64,000 bases of DNA from Hungatella sp. (GTDB lineage Bacteria; Bacillota; Clostridia; Lachnospirales; Lachnospiraceae), in the NCBI GenBank assembly GCA_022792815.1, contig JAAWBS010000037.1:1-64000 (forward strand), in the 5' to 3' direction. A program made the position numbers and the translations under genes. Positions 32,202 to 42,506 of this stretch are shown piece after piece (position 1 is the first letter of the stretch; every line of letters starts with the position of its first letter). The notes below the pieces were generated by a model. The model saw nothing but the letters and a program-made list of their open reading frames with translations. It was not told the origin of the DNA and searched no databases.

Positions 32202-34007
32202 TTAATACTTATCACCTGCCGAATAGTTCATCGCCTCATATCCGGAATCTTCATATCCGCTGCTGTAAGACGGTTCCAGCGCCGCTGTCGGCATCTGTCC
32301 GATTCCTCCGCCGGATTTTAATTTGAAGAGGCTTACCTGCTGTCTCATTAGCTGTGCCTGGCTGGACAGCTCCTCGCTGGCCGCCGCACTCTGCTGCGCC
32401 GTAGCGGAGTTGGTCTGAATAACGCTGGAAATCTGATCGATTCCCACAGTAATCTGGTCGATGGCAGCCGACTGGGTGCTGCTGGCCTCGGAGATCTTGT
32501 CCATAAGTCTGGTGACCTCCTTAGCTCCCTCCACTGCCTGAAGCAGTGTCTTAGCCGTCTCGCTGGCGATACTGGTGCCGTTCTGCACGGCCTTAATGGA
32601 ATTCTCGATCAGAACCGCCGTGTTCTTGGAGGCCTCGGCACTCTTGCTGGCTAAGTTTCTCACTTCGTCTGCCACCACCGCGAAGCCCTTGCCGGCACTG
32701 CCTGCCCTGGCGGCCTCCACTGCAGCATTCAGCGCCAGAATATTAGTCTGGAATGCGATATCCTCGATGGTCTTAATGATCTTTCCGATCTCATTGGAAC
32801 TGCTGCTGATGTCCTCCATAGCGTGAATCATATCCTGCATCTTCGAATTGCTTAAGTTCATATCTTCGCCCACAGAATTGACCTTCTTGTTGGCATCATT
32901 GGCATTGTCGGCGTTCTCTCTGATCCGCTCAGAGATATCGGAAATAGTGGCAGCCAACTCCTCGATAGAACTCGCCTGCTCCGTAGCACCCTGAGAGAGA
33001 GCCTGTGCTCCGCTGGACACCTGCTCGGAACTGCTGGATACCTGAGAGCTGCTGTTGCTGATCTTGGCCATAACCTCGTTCATACGGCTGGCAATAGCTC
33101 GGAAGGAAAGAAGAACCTGATGGAAGCTGCCGATGTATTCCTGCTCACAGATGGAATCCACAGTCAGATCGCCCTTAGACATCTTGGCTAAGAACTGATT
33201 CTCGTCGTCCACAATCGCCCGCAGCTTCCGGATCACCTCACGGAACTGGTCTGAAAGCACTCCCAACTCGTCCTTGGACTCGTATGTAATCTTCACATCC
33301 AGATTGCCCTGAGCCATCTGGATCGCCGCTCCCTCAATCTCGGAAACAGGCTGACGGATACCGCGGATAATTACCATAGAGAAGAAAACTCCAATCAAAA
33401 TCACTGCTACCATCAGCCCTACCTGAATGATAATGGCATTTCTATAGGTGGAATTGCTCTCCTCATAAGCCTCAGAGCTTCCTCTGGTATTAAAGGAGGA
33501 CAAATCCTCCAGTGCCGTCGTCACCGCTGCATAAGCGGCACTTCCGTCTGTGCTGTCTAAGAGAGTCCACGCTTCTCCCGTCTGGCCATTCTTCACCAGC
33601 TCAGAAAACTGGGAATCTATCTTCTTATAGGCAGCCCATGCACTCTGCAGCGTCTCATAAAGCGTCCTTCCCTCAGCAGTACTTACATACTCACCATAGG
33701 AGGAGACATAAGAATCCATATTGCTGACTTCCTGAGCCACTTTCCCGGAATAGGTCTGGGCCTTGGAATTATCTTCCGCAGTCACATATCGCACTTCATA
33801 CAGCCTGATATCGGAAACCGTAGTGTGCATCCGGTCTGCCAGCGTACAGCTTGGCATCCATTTTTGTGCGATGATATTGGTTTCCCCATTTAAAGTACCC
33901 ATAAGCGCAAATGATACGAAGCCCAGAGCAAGCATACCGATCAATGCAATCCCTGTAAGCAGATAAAGCTTATAGCTGATTTTCAGATTCTTAATTTTTT
34001 GTCCCAT
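32202..34007 (-). CDS. Methyl-accepting chemotaxis protein (first of three)
   Basis: A 601-aa transmembrane receptor. Segment 1 is at about 13-36, then an extracellular four-helix-bundle-like sensor to about 190, segment 2 ([22 protein letters not shown]), a HAMP domain and a cytoplasmic signalling coiled coil. The tip that contacts CheA and CheW is [21 protein letters not shown]. The C-terminal tail is Gly/Tyr/Ser-rich. The start has GGGAGAA before the ATG. It is the last of three tandem receptor genes and is followed by a strong terminator. The ligand is unknown. Confidence 0.92.
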   Translation of the reverse strand: MGQKIKNLKISYKLYLLTGIALIGMLALGFVSFALMGTLNGETNIIAQKWMPSCTLADRMHTTVSDIRLYEVRYVTAEDNSKAQTYSGKVAQEVSNMDSYVSSYGEYVSTAEGRTLYETLQSAWAAYKKIDSQFSELVKNGQTGEAWTLLDSTDGSAAYAAVTTALEDLSSFNTRGSSEAYEESNSTYRNAIIIQVGLMVAVILIGVFFSMVIIRGIRQPVSEIEGAAIQMAQGNLDVKITYESKDELGVLSDQFREVIRKLRAIVDDENQFLAKMSKGDLTVDSICEQEYIGSFHQVLLSFRAIASRMNEVMAKISNSSSQVSSSSEQVSSGAQALSQGATEQASSIEELAATISDISERIRENADNANDANKKVNSVGEDMNLSNSKMQDMIHAMEDISSSSNEIGKIIKTIEDIAFQTNILALNAAVEAARAGSAGKGFAVVADEVRNLASKSAEASKNTAVLIENSIKAVQNGTSIASETAKTLLQAVEGAKEVTRLMDKISEASSTQSAAIDQITVGIDQISSVIQTNSATAQQSAAASEELSSQAQLMRQQVSLFKLKSGGGIGQMPTAALEPSYSSGYEDSGYEAMNYSAGDKY

Positions 34008-34048
34008 GACATTCTCCCTTCGTTATTCCATGTAGCTTTTTTACTTTT

Positions 34049-35707
34049 TCAGTGGTTTCTCAACTGAAATTTTCCTATCAATGACTTCAGCATCTGGGCC
34101 TGACCTGCCAGCTCCTCACTGGCTGCCGCGCTCTCTTCCGATGTGGCGGAATTGGACTGAATCACCGTAGAGATCTGGCAGATACTGTCCTTGATGTGAT
34201 TGATCGCTGTCTCCTGCTCCTGAGAGGCCTCGGAAATCACTTTAATCTGACTGGTCACCTTTCCGGCTCCGTCTACCACAGAGTGGAGAGACTGCTGGGT
34301 CACATCCGTAAGTCTGGAACCGGTCTCTACCATACGAAGGGTCTTATCAATCAGTTCTGTCGTCTCTTTCACCGCATTCGCACTCTTGGCTGCCAGGTTT
34401 CTCACCTCATCAGCCACCACCGCAAATCCCTTGCCTGCGCTTCCTGCCCTGGCGGCTTCCACTGCCGCGTTCAGTGCCAGGATATTGGTCTGGAATGCGA
34501 TGTCATCGATAGTCTTTATAATATGCTGGATCTCACCGGAGCAGGCGCTGATCTGACTCATAGCCTCTGTCATCTCCTGCATCTGGTTATTGCAGAGGTG
34601 AATCTGCTCTCCCACCTTGTCAGCCTCCGTAGTGGTGATGGAAGCACTCTGGGCATTGCTGTTGATCTGCTCTGTAACCTGTTCGATCATATGCAGCAGG
34701 TTATCAACCTCCGAAGCCTGCTCTGTGGAACCCTGAGCCAGGGACTGAGCTCCCATAGCCACCTGATTGGCACCGGAATCCACCTGGCTCGCCGAGGAGT
34801 GAATCTGCTCCATGATACTGCTCTGCTCCCGGCTGATCGTCTCGATCGCCTTCTGAATCTGAACAAAATCACCTATATAATCGATTTCACTCTCACTGGC
34901 TAAGTTACCTGATGCAAGGCCCTGAAGCACTTTTGTGATATCCGAAATATACATCTTCAGGTTCCTCACAGATGTGTTAAGCGTATCTGCCAGTTCACCG
35001 ATTTCGTTGTTATCCTTCACATCGATCTGGAATCCCAGATTTCCCTGTGCCAAGTTTCTGCTGGCCCCAGTGATGACCTGAATAGGTGCTGCGATCCTTT
35101 TCATCACATAGGTGAAAAGAAGGACACTTACAATAAGAATAACGACAATTGTAAACACGGAGATAATCTCTGTCTTGGAAACCCAGCCAAAGAGACCTGT
35201 CTGATTCGCCGCCACCTGGTTCTCCGTAATCTGAGCCACCTGATCCAAAAGAGCAACCAGTTTCTCCACATTGGCCTTGGTCACATCCAGATACATCTGT
35301 TTGGCCTGATCCGGGTCTGACTGATTCAGGTCCAGAATCGTCTGCGCTGACTCATGGATCGCCTGATGGATCGGTTTCATCTCCTCCATCAGCCGAAGAA
35401 TGTCCTTATCAGTAACAGCAGAAAGATCAGAATCGTAAAACCACTTTCCAAGGACGCAGCCCTTGTAATCTTTACTTCCCGTAAACTCTGTTCCCATGGC
35501 AACGGAGGAACACAGATTCTCCACCCAGCCATAATGGGCTTTCTCTGCCGTCAGAACCAGATTGTGGATCTGAGTGGACTGTTCTGTAGAGTTGCTGTAA
35601 GCTCTGACTTTTGTCATTCCGCTCATGGTCACGATGCCGCTGACAATCACACACACAAAGATAAGGGCAATTCGTACTACGATCTGCTGTTTTATACTCT
35701 GCCTCAT
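34049..35707 (-). CDS. Methyl-accepting chemotaxis protein with extracellular CZB-like sensor
   Basis: A 552-aa receptor whose N-terminal sensor lies between segment 1 (VVRIALIFVCVIVSGIVTM) and segment 2 (VFTIVVILIVSVLLFTYVM). The sensor carries a chemoreceptor zinc-binding pattern: HYGWVENL, then KGCVLGKWFYDSDL with the C-x-L-G-x-W-[FY] hallmark, then IHQAIH. The usual CZB ligands (His, Cys, His, His) are therefore present. HAMP and signalling domains follow with the standard tip. The start is the ATG at 35707, with GAGGAG upstream. Known CZB domains are mostly cytoplasmic, so the extracellular position is unusual. Confidence 0.88.
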   Translation of the reverse strand: MRQSIKQQIVVRIALIFVCVIVSGIVTMSGMTKVRAYSNSTEQSTQIHNLVLTAEKAHYGWVENLCSSVAMGTEFTGSKDYKGCVLGKWFYDSDLSAVTDKDILRLMEEMKPIHQAIHESAQTILDLNQSDPDQAKQMYLDVTKANVEKLVALLDQVAQITENQVAANQTGLFGWVSKTEIISVFTIVVILIVSVLLFTYVMKRIAAPIQVITGASRNLAQGNLGFQIDVKDNNEIGELADTLNTSVRNLKMYISDITKVLQGLASGNLASESEIDYIGDFVQIQKAIETISREQSSIMEQIHSSASQVDSGANQVAMGAQSLAQGSTEQASEVDNLLHMIEQVTEQINSNAQSASITTTEADKVGEQIHLCNNQMQEMTEAMSQISACSGEIQHIIKTIDDIAFQTNILALNAAVEAARAGSAGKGFAVVADEVRNLAAKSANAVKETTELIDKTLRMVETGSRLTDVTQQSLHSVVDGAGKVTSQIKVISEASQEQETAINHIKDSICQISTVIQSNSATSEESAAASEELAGQAQMLKSLIGKFQLRNH

Positions 35708-35753
35708 TATTATTCTCCTCACAAACAATTATTTGCCTTAAAGCAACACCAAT

Positions 35754-35781
35754 GTACGGAGGCACTCATGCCCCCGTACAT
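35754..35781 (-). terminator. Hairpin between receptor genes
   Basis: TGTACGGAGGCA (35754-35765) pairs with TGCCCCCGTACA (35770-35781), one mismatch. It lies just past the third receptor's stop and has no T-run. It may attenuate transcription or protect the upstream mRNA. Confidence 0.55.
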
Positions 35782-35784
35782 TTA

Positions 35785-37578
35785 TCAATACTTTCCGTCA
35801 TCTCCGTAGAATCCGCCGGAAACCATCGAATCCGAGCCGGAGGCATACCCTGTCCCGCTCTGGGAAATCACAGGCGCAGATGCCATGTCGGAATTGCCTT
35901 CCAGTTTGAACCTGCGCACCAGTTCTTTCATAATCTGAGCCTGACTGGACAGTTCCTCACTGGCAGCTGCACTCTCCTCGGATGTAGCGGAGTTGGTCTG
36001 AACCACACTGGAAATCTGATCGATCCCAACGGTAATCTGGCTGATGGCATCTGCCTGCTCTTTGGAGGCTCTCGCGATAGAATCCATCATCTCCGTAGCT
36101 TCCTGAATCCCTGTCATCACCTGCTCCAAAGACCTAGCCGTCTCATCTGCAATCCGTTTGCCATTCTCCACAGCCGTAAGAGAATTCTCAATCAGAACCG
36201 CCGTATTCTTGGATGCCTCCGCAGACTTGCTGGCCAGGTTACGAACCTCATCAGCCACCACAGCAAACCCTTTTCCTGCCGCACCTGCCCTCGCAGCCTC
36301 AACGGCAGCGTTCAGTGCAAGAATATTGGTCTGGAATGCAATGTCCTCAATGGTTTTGATAATCTTTCCAATTTCACCGGAAGAGGCATTGATATCTGCC
36401 ATGGCTGCCAGCATATCCTGCATCATACGATTTCCCTCTCCCGCAACCTCGCTGACCATTACAGACTTTCTGCTGGCTTCCTGAGCTCCCTGGGCATTTT
36501 CATTGATACGGGTCGAAATATCGTTGATAGAAGCGGCCAACTCCTCCACAGAAGAGGCCTGCTGCGTAGCACCTTGAGAAAGAGCCTGTGCGCCGGAAGA
36601 CACCTGATCCGATCCGGAAGCCACCTGATTGGCAGACTGATTCAATGTGGTCATGGTGGTATTTAAGCTGCTCTTAATCCCTCTCATCGCGTGAAGAATC
36701 TTCTGATAATCTCCGATATACATGCTTCTGTCAGTAGATTTGGCTGCAAAATCTCCACCTGCCATAGCAGTAAGGATTACCTCAATATCTTTAATAATCT
36801 TGCTGATTCCGGAAGTCATGGAATTCATCTCTTCTGCCATCTCTCCGAATTCGTCGCCTGCCTTATAGTCAATATTCACAGACAAGGTGCCCTTTGCCAC
36901 TTCTTTCATAGCCGCCTGAATCCGCTTGACAGGGGTAAGAATGTTGCCGGTAAGGGCCAGCGCGATAAACACAGTAATAACGAATGCAACGGCTGCAACG
37001 GCAACCGATACTGCGATGAGGGCAGCCTGCATGGTCATAGCGTCTTCATAGGAATCCTGGCTTTCCTTTCCCATCTGTATAAAAGCCTGCTCCAGAGTAC
37101 TTATATATCCTTCAATCTGAGGGTTATACTGGGTAAGTACCAGTTCCTGCGCCACCGCGTTGCTCTCCGGAGTGTTTAAGGTGGCATACTCGATAATCTG
37201 GAGTCTGGTACTCTTATTCTCATCTAATCCTTTCTCAAACTCTTCGAGAAGGGACACGTTGCCGCCATAATTGGCATATATGTTGTCAAGCTCTGTGTGG
37301 ACATCATCCATGTACTGGTTTACTGTGTCCAGCCGCTTTTTTGTTTCGGCCGTATCCGACTCCAGCACTCCCAGCATAAGTTCCTTTAACGCCTCCTGCA
37401 GCCTCAGCTGAATCTGGTAGACACTGGTCACAGCTTTAAAGTCGTTCATGTAAAATGACTGATAGCTGGACCTTGCTCTGACGATTCCAATGGTTCCCAC
37501 AACCACCGACACCAGAAATAGTGTCAAAATGATGCCGAACGACACTACGAATTTCTTGCCAACCTTTAAGTTCTTCAT
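35785..37578 (-). CDS. Methyl-accepting chemotaxis protein (third, promoter-proximal)
   Basis: A 597-aa receptor: segment 1 at about 10-32 ([21 protein letters not shown]), a four-helix-bundle-type sensor, segment 2 at about 184-210, HAMP, and a signalling domain with tip [21 protein letters not shown]. It ends GFYGDDGKY, a tail like that of the first receptor, so the two are probably recent paralogs. It is nearest to the sigma-28-like promoters at 37677-37764. Start: GGAGGAGC before the ATG. Confidence 0.92.
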   Translation of the reverse strand: MKNLKVGKKFVVSFGIILTLFLVSVVVGTIGIVRARSSYQSFYMNDFKAVTSVYQIQLRLQEALKELMLGVLESDTAETKKRLDTVNQYMDDVHTELDNIYANYGGNVSLLEEFEKGLDENKSTRLQIIEYATLNTPESNAVAQELVLTQYNPQIEGYISTLEQAFIQMGKESQDSYEDAMTMQAALIAVSVAVAAVAFVITVFIALALTGNILTPVKRIQAAMKEVAKGTLSVNIDYKAGDEFGEMAEEMNSMTSGISKIIKDIEVILTAMAGGDFAAKSTDRSMYIGDYQKILHAMRGIKSSLNTTMTTLNQSANQVASGSDQVSSGAQALSQGATQQASSVEELAASINDISTRINENAQGAQEASRKSVMVSEVAGEGNRMMQDMLAAMADINASSGEIGKIIKTIEDIAFQTNILALNAAVEAARAGAAGKGFAVVADEVRNLASKSAEASKNTAVLIENSLTAVENGKRIADETARSLEQVMTGIQEATEMMDSIARASKEQADAISQITVGIDQISSVVQTNSATSEESAAASEELSSQAQIMKELVRRFKLEGNSDMASAPVISQSGTGYASGSDSMVSGGFYGDDGKY

Positions 37579-37676
37579 TTGTTGCTCCTCCTTGACTGAG
37601 TCTTTTTACCCCAGGCCTCCCAGCAGAAAATTGCATGAACAAGAGAGGGGGATTCTATCACGCACTCTTTTACACT

Positions 37677-37703
37677 ATATCGGCATTTTTTCTTTTTTCA
37701 TAA
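37677..37703 (-). promoter_or_regulatory. Sigma-28 (SigD/FliA)-like promoter, receptor side, proximal
   Basis: The -10 GCCGATAT (complement 37677-37684) is an exact match to the SigD consensus, with TTAT (complement 37700-37703) 15 bases upstream. It reads toward the receptor genes. The -35 differs from the TAAA consensus. Confidence 0.6.
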
Positions 37704-37737
37704 CACCCCTTCTATATTTTTTATAGTTTATTTCCTT

Positions 37738-37764
37738 ATATCGGCATATTTTTAAGAAAAATAA
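37738..37764 (-). promoter_or_regulatory. Sigma-28-like promoter, receptor side, distal
   Basis: A second GCCGATAT (complement 37738-37745), again with TTAT 15 bases upstream (complement 37761-37764). The same geometry as the proximal one makes chance unlikely. Confidence 0.6.
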
Positions 37765-37794
37765 CATGTTTTTCAAAAAAACTTTTCCAAGCCC

Positions 37795-37821
37795 TTAATA
37801 AAAATCTTTTTTCGCCGATAG
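37795..37821 (+). promoter_or_regulatory. Sigma-28-like promoter of the che operon
   Basis: GCCGATAG at 37814-37821 lies 15 bases after TTAA (37795-37798). It reads toward cheA. With the two leftward sites it makes the 37579-37905 spacer a divergent flagellar-type control region. The rest of the spacer is AT-rich. Confidence 0.55.
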
Positions 37822-37905
37822 AAACGTTAGTATGTTGCGGTCTGCTGTATTTTCGCAGATTGTCTGATTTTCATGCAATATAAAAAAGGATAGGTGGTGT
37901 ATAGA

Positions 37906-39993
37906 ATGGATAATGGTATGGAGGGTATGCTGGACACATACCTCTTTGAAACAAATTCCCTTTTAGACCGGTTGGACGAGATGCTGGTGGCTGATGAAAA
38001 GCTGGGTGATTTTTCTCTTGATGATGTAAACGAGATTTTCCGTATCATGCATACCATCAAAGGTTCTTCTGCCATGATGGAATTCGGTTCCCTTGCCGAA
38101 ATCGCGCACCATATAGAGGATCTGTTCTTCTATATCCGTGACAAAGGCATCGACTCTTTGGATCCTCAGCACAAGAAGGAACTCTTTAACCTGATGTTCC
38201 GCTCCGAGGATTTCCTTCGCGGACAGGTGGAAAAGGTGGAAAGCGGAGAAGCCCTGGATACGGATCTGGATTCTTTTTCCGCCGATATCAACAATTTTCT
38301 GAAAAAAATCAGCGGAGCTGCCGCAGAAGAGCCTGCTGCGGAGGCTTCCGCACCCAATGCTTCTGCCCCGGCCGCCAGCGGAAATCTTCCTGACGACAAG
38401 ACAGCCGCATGTTTTATCCATGTGTTTATGGAGGAAGGCATCGGTATGGAGAATCTCCGGGCCTACATGATTATCAACGCTGTCAGGGAATGCGGCCTGG
38501 ATTTCCGCTACTATCCGGAACATTTAGAAAGCGATTCTGAGGCTGCCGCCGCGATTATTGAGGACGGCTTTTTCATGGCCTTTGAATCGGAAGAGACGGC
38601 CAACAAGGCCACGGACGTGTTGAGGACCCAGAACTACATACGTTCCTATGAACTGGCGTCTGTTCCGGAAGCCGAACCGGAACCGGCTCCGGCTGCTCCC
38701 TCGGAAGTCAAACCCGCTCCGGCGCCGGCTCCCGCTCCCAGCAAACCGGCAGGCAAACCGGCTCCTCCTGCAAAACCGGCTCCGAATGCGCCTGTAAAGC
38801 AGAATCTGATCAGCGTAAACTTAAACCGGCTTGACAGCCTTCAGAACATTGTGGGCGAGATCGTCATCACCGAGTCCATGGTCACCTCCTCACCGGAGTT
38901 AAACCAGTTAAGCCGCGATGCCTACGACAATTTCATGAAGTCCGCCCGTCAGCTGCGCAAGCTCACCGACGATCTTCAGGACATCTCCATGTCCCTTCGT
39001 ATGGTTCCCATCTCCGGAGTCTTCCAGAAGATGACAAGAATCGTCCGGGATATGAAGCAGAAGCTGAATAAAGACGTGCGCCTCACCCTGATCGGGGAAG
39101 ACACGGAGATCGACAAGACCATCGTGGACTCCATCCAGGATCCCATCATGCATATGGTCCGCAACGCCATGGACCACGGGATCGAGGACGATGTTCAGGA
39201 GCGTCTGGCCGAGGGTAAGAGCGCTCAGGGCGAGATCATCCTGTCTGCCACTCACACCAGCAGCGAGGTGGTCATCACCATCGCCGACGACGGCAAGGGC
39301 ATGAATCCTGAGAAGCTTCTGGCCAAGGCCCGCGAGAAAGGCCTTCTCACCAAACCGGAAAGCGAATATTCCAAGAAAGAAGCATTGGGCCTTGTTATGC
39401 TGCCCGGCTTCTCCACCAATCAGGCGGTTACGGAGTTCTCAGGCCGTGGTGTAGGCATGGACGTCGTTAAGAAAAACGTGGAGGCCGTCGGCGGCGTGGT
39501 GGCTCTCTCCAGCGAGGAAGGGAAAGGCACTACCTTTACCATGAAGATTCCTCTGACCATGGCCATCGTGGACGGTATGCGTGTGACGGTCGGCGGTTCC
39601 ATCTTCACCATCCCCATCGCCAATATCCGCCAGTCCTTCAAGATCACTCCGGACAAGATTATCCGGGATGAGAGCGGAAGCGAGATGTTGGAGCTGATGG
39701 ACAGTTTCTATCCGGTGGTCCGCCTTCATCAGTTCTTTGGCATCGAGACCGAAGTTCTGAATCTGGAGGACGGCATCGTGTTGTGGGTAGAGACCAGCGA
39801 CCGCTCCTTCTGTCTGTTTGTGGATGAACTGGTAGGCGAACAGCAGGTGGTGGTAAAACCCTTCCCGGCATTTTTGAATTATTTTGAACTGAAGAATTTT
39901 GGTATTACCGGCTGTACCATCTTAGGCGACGGCAATATCAGTATCATTCTGGATATCCAGGGTCTCCATGCGGCTGCTCTGGAGAATGCATAA
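37906..39993 (+). CDS. cheA: Chemotaxis histidine kinase CheA
   Basis: A 695-aa kinase. P1 phosphotransfer domain with His49 in IMHTIKGSSAM; a P2-like middle section; a Pro/Ala/Lys-rich linker at about 245-290; the P3 dimerisation helices (ISMSLRMVPISGVFQKMTR); the P4 ATPase with N box MHMVRNAMDHGIED, G1 IADDGKGM and G2 GRGVGMDVVKKNVE; and the CheW-like P5 domain. It passes phosphate to CheY and CheB. The ATG at 37906, with GGTGG eight bases upstream, is preferred to a GTG at 37894. It heads the operon cheA-cheW-cheR-cheB. Confidence 0.95.
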   Translation: MDNGMEGMLDTYLFETNSLLDRLDEMLVADEKLGDFSLDDVNEIFRIMHTIKGSSAMMEFGSLAEIAHHIEDLFFYIRDKGIDSLDPQHKKELFNLMFRSEDFLRGQVEKVESGEALDTDLDSFSADINNFLKKISGAAAEEPAAEASAPNASAPAASGNLPDDKTAACFIHVFMEEGIGMENLRAYMIINAVRECGLDFRYYPEHLESDSEAAAAIIEDGFFMAFESEETANKATDVLRTQNYIRSYELASVPEAEPEPAPAAPSEVKPAPAPAPAPSKPAGKPAPPAKPAPNAPVKQNLISVNLNRLDSLQNIVGEIVITESMVTSSPELNQLSRDAYDNFMKSARQLRKLTDDLQDISMSLRMVPISGVFQKMTRIVRDMKQKLNKDVRLTLIGEDTEIDKTIVDSIQDPIMHMVRNAMDHGIEDDVQERLAEGKSAQGEIILSATHTSSEVVITIADDGKGMNPEKLLAKAREKGLLTKPESEYSKKEALGLVMLPGFSTNQAVTEFSGRGVGMDVVKKNVEAVGGVVALSSEEGKGTTFTMKIPLTMAIVDGMRVTVGGSIFTIPIANIRQSFKITPDKIIRDESGSEMLELMDSFYPVVRLHQFFGIETEVLNLEDGIVLWVETSDRSFCLFVDELVGEQQVVVKPFPAFLNYFELKNFGITGCTILGDGNISIILDIQGLHAAALENA

Positions 39994-40011
39994 CGAAAGG
40001 GAGGAACCAAT

Positions 40012-40497
40012 ATGTCTGAAGAGCTTATGACCCAGGAGTTTGAGGAGATATCTGAGGGAACAGAAGATGCATCCACCGTGGAGCGCTGCCTCACCTTCGA
40101 ATCCGGGGAGCTGGTATTATACATCAGCACCAAATATGTAATTGAGATCATCAATAACCACACCATAACACCTCTGCCGCTGATGCCCCCCTACATCAAA
40201 GGCATCATCAACCTGAGAGGTCAGGTGCTTCCCGTGGTCGATATCAAGCAGCGCATGGGAAAGGAGCCGGCCAACTATTCCTGCGGCAGAGACAGCTGTA
40301 TCATTGTCCTCGACATTGATTCTGTCTCGCTGGGGATTATCGTGGATTCCGTGCGGCAGGTGATCGATATTGATTTGAAGAATGTCCGCCCCATCCCGCT
40401 GAAGCGTCAGCAGAAGCTTCTCGACGGTATGGTGACCATGGAAGACGGAAGCGTATTCATGTCCATCGACTGTCAGGCACTTTCGGTTCCCCAGTAG
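40012..40497 (+). CDS. cheW: Chemotaxis coupling protein CheW
   Basis: A 161-aa adaptor linking receptors and CheA. The two SH3-like lobes are readable: YISTKYVIEIINNHTITPLP, then IKGIINLRGQVLPVVDIKQRM and LGIIVDSVRQVIDI. An acidic N-terminal tail precedes them. It starts 18 bases after cheA with AAAGGGAGG. It is followed by 89 bases before cheR, which contain only a weak stem. Confidence 0.93.
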   Translation: MSEELMTQEFEEISEGTEDASTVERCLTFESGELVLYISTKYVIEIINNHTITPLPLMPPYIKGIINLRGQVLPVVDIKQRMGKEPANYSCGRDSCIIVLDIDSVSLGIIVDSVRQVIDIDLKNVRPIPLKRQQKLLDGMVTMEDGSVFMSIDCQALSVPQ

Positions 40498-40586
40498 GGG
40501 GAAGAGTCCTGGGAATCAGGATTCTTTGTCAGAAAGCTCTGCCCTCAAGGCGGTGCCCAGAATGAAATAAGACAGGGGGGATTGCG

Positions 40587-41405
40587 ATGCTGACACTGAC
40601 AGACAGTGATTTTCAGCGCCTTTATCACTATATCAAACAAAACTATGGGATTGACTTGAGCAAGAAGAAGCAGCTGATCGTAAGCCGCCTCTCCAACACA
40701 TTGTCTTCTCAGGGCTATCAAAATTTCTCGGCTTATGTGGATGACATCCTGTCTGGCCGTGACTCGGATATGGTCACGGCCATGCTGAATAAGCTGACTA
40801 CCAACTATACCTATTTTCTTCGGGAGGAGGATCATTTCAAATATCTCTGGGACGTGATTCTGCCGGAGCTTGAAAAAAAGCATGCCAAAGATAAGGTTCT
40901 GTGCATCTGGAGCGCAGGCTGTTCCTCAGGGGAAGAGCCCTACACCATCTCCATGTATTTAAAGGAGTATTTCGGCGCACAGGCCTCCCAGTGGGATACC
41001 AGACTTCTGGCAACGGATATCTCCCAGAAGATCCTCAACACTGCGATCACTGCTTCCTATAATGAAGAAGGTCTTTCCTCTCTCCCCGCTACCTGGAAGC
41101 AGAAATATTTTGTGAGGAAGGACGGGGGCGGATATACGGTGGCTCCCGCCATCAAACAGAACGTCATTTTCAGGCCTTTCAATCTGATGAATCCGATTCA
41201 GTTTAAAAAGAAGTTTGACTTGATCTTCTGTAGAAATGTTATGATCTATTTTGATCAGGACACCAAGGATGCCTTAGTCCGCCGTTTTTACAATGCTACC
41301 CTTCCGGGAGGCCATCTTTTCATCGGTCACTCTGAAGGTTTGACCAAGGCTACCTGTCCTTACGATTATGTCCAGCCGGCTATATATCGTAAAAAAGCCA
41401 CTTGA
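40587..41405 (+). CDS. cheR: Chemoreceptor glutamate methyltransferase CheR
   Basis: A 272-aa SAM-dependent enzyme that methylates receptor glutamates for adaptation. The N-terminal helical domain has the KKQLIVSRLSN and TNYTYFLREEDHF motifs. The catalytic domain shows the SAM loop SAGCSSGEEPYTISM, then LATDISQKILN and DLIFCRNVMIYFD. No receptor tether-binding beta-subdomain peptide target (NWETF) is found on the receptors here, so methylation is probably tether-independent. Start: AGACAGGGGGG before the ATG. Confidence 0.94.
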   Translation: MLTLTDSDFQRLYHYIKQNYGIDLSKKKQLIVSRLSNTLSSQGYQNFSAYVDDILSGRDSDMVTAMLNKLTTNYTYFLREEDHFKYLWDVILPELEKKHAKDKVLCIWSAGCSSGEEPYTISMYLKEYFGAQASQWDTRLLATDISQKILNTAITASYNEEGLSSLPATWKQKYFVRKDGGGYTVAPAIKQNVIFRPFNLMNPIQFKKKFDLIFCRNVMIYFDQDTKDALVRRFYNATLPGGHLFIGHSEGLTKATCPYDYVQPAIYRKKAT

Positions 41406-41453
41406 GAAGATCAGTGGAAACCTGCAGTTGTCAGAGAAAGAAGGTCTTAACTT

Positions 41454-42506
41454 ATGCAGCAGAAAATTCGTGTGATGGTAGTAGATGATTCTCTTGTATT
41501 CCGGACATGGCTGATTCAAAACCTCAATGCGGATCCCCGTTTTGAGGTGATCGGATATGCGGTCAACGCCCTGGATGCAAAGAATAAACTGCCCCTTCTG
41601 AAACCGGATATCATGACTCTGGACATCGAGATGCCCGGGATGTCAGGGCTGGAATTCTTAAAGGAGGTTCTTCCCTCCCACCCTGTTCCGGTGATCCTGG
41701 TGTCCTCTCTCAATGTTCGTGTTTTTGATGCCATGGCCGCCGGAGCCGTCGATTTTGTCCGGAAGCCCGAGGAAGGACATCGGGACTCTTTCCTGTTGAC
41801 CTTGAAGGCGAAACTATCCGTCGGCTCCAATGCCCGTGTCCGACTTCCCTTCCAGGCGACAGCGGCTCCCACTGTCCACGGAACCGCTGCCGCCCACTCC
41901 CGTTTTACCTACACTCCCGGTGCCGCCGCTTCTGGCGTAGACTTAGTTGCCATAGGCGCTTCCACAGGGGGGACTGAGGCTATCCTGGAGGTAGTCCGTC
42001 AGTTCCCTGCAAAGATGCCGGGAATCGTTATCACCCAGCATATGCCCCCCGGCTTTACAGCCATGTATGCAGAGCGGTTAAACCGCATCTGCAAGCTGGA
42101 AGTGAGGGAGGCCAAGCACGGAGATAAGGTTCAGCCCGGTCTGATTCTCTTGGCTCCCGGCGGGTTCCAGATGCGGGTGGTGCGTATGGGAGTCGGCTAC
42201 AGCGTCAGCTGTACTCAGGAGGCAAAGGTCAGCGGTCATCAGCCGTCCGTGGATGTGCTCTTCGATTCCGTGGCCTCTGTGGTAAAAAATCGGGCCATCG
42301 GTGTGATTCTCACTGGGATGGGCGCAGACGGCGCCGCCGGCATGCTGAGGATGCGCAAGGCCGGAGCCTACACCATCGGCCAGGATCGGGATACTTGTGT
42401 GGTCTACGGCATGCCTATGGAAGCCTATAAGATCGGTGCTGTATGCCAGCAGGCTGCCTTGAGCACCATTCCTCAGATAGTCATGGCACAGTTAGCCAAA
42501 AGGTGA
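41454..42506 (+). CDS. cheB: Receptor methylesterase/deamidase CheB
   Basis: A 350-aa two-domain protein. The receiver domain has the acidic pocket DD at 11-12 and phospho-site D57 (MTLDIEMPGMSG). The esterase domain has the triad Ser170 (GASTGGTE), His196 (TQHMPPGF) and Asp292 (GMGADGA). It removes receptor methyl groups under CheA control. It overlaps the start of the protease gene by one base (TGATG). Confidence 0.94.
   Translation: MQQKIRVMVVDDSLVFRTWLIQNLNADPRFEVIGYAVNALDAKNKLPLLKPDIMTLDIEMPGMSGLEFLKEVLPSHPVPVILVSSLNVRVFDAMAAGAVDFVRKPEEGHRDSFLLTLKAKLSVGSNARVRLPFQATAAPTVHGTAAAHSRFTYTPGAAASGVDLVAIGASTGGTEAILEVVRQFPAKMPGIVITQHMPPGFTAMYAERLNRICKLEVREAKHGDKVQPGLILLAPGGFQMRVVRMGVGYSVSCTQEAKVSGHQPSVDVLFDSVASVVKNRAIGVILTGMGADGAAGMLRMRKAGAYTIGQDRDTCVVYGMPMEAYKIGAVCQQAALSTIPQIVMAQLAKR

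Noticed and set aside
38690-38800. Pro/Ala/Lys repeats in cheA as a possible inserted repeat
   Set aside because: It is the flexible linker between the phosphotransfer and dimerisation parts, usual in CheA.
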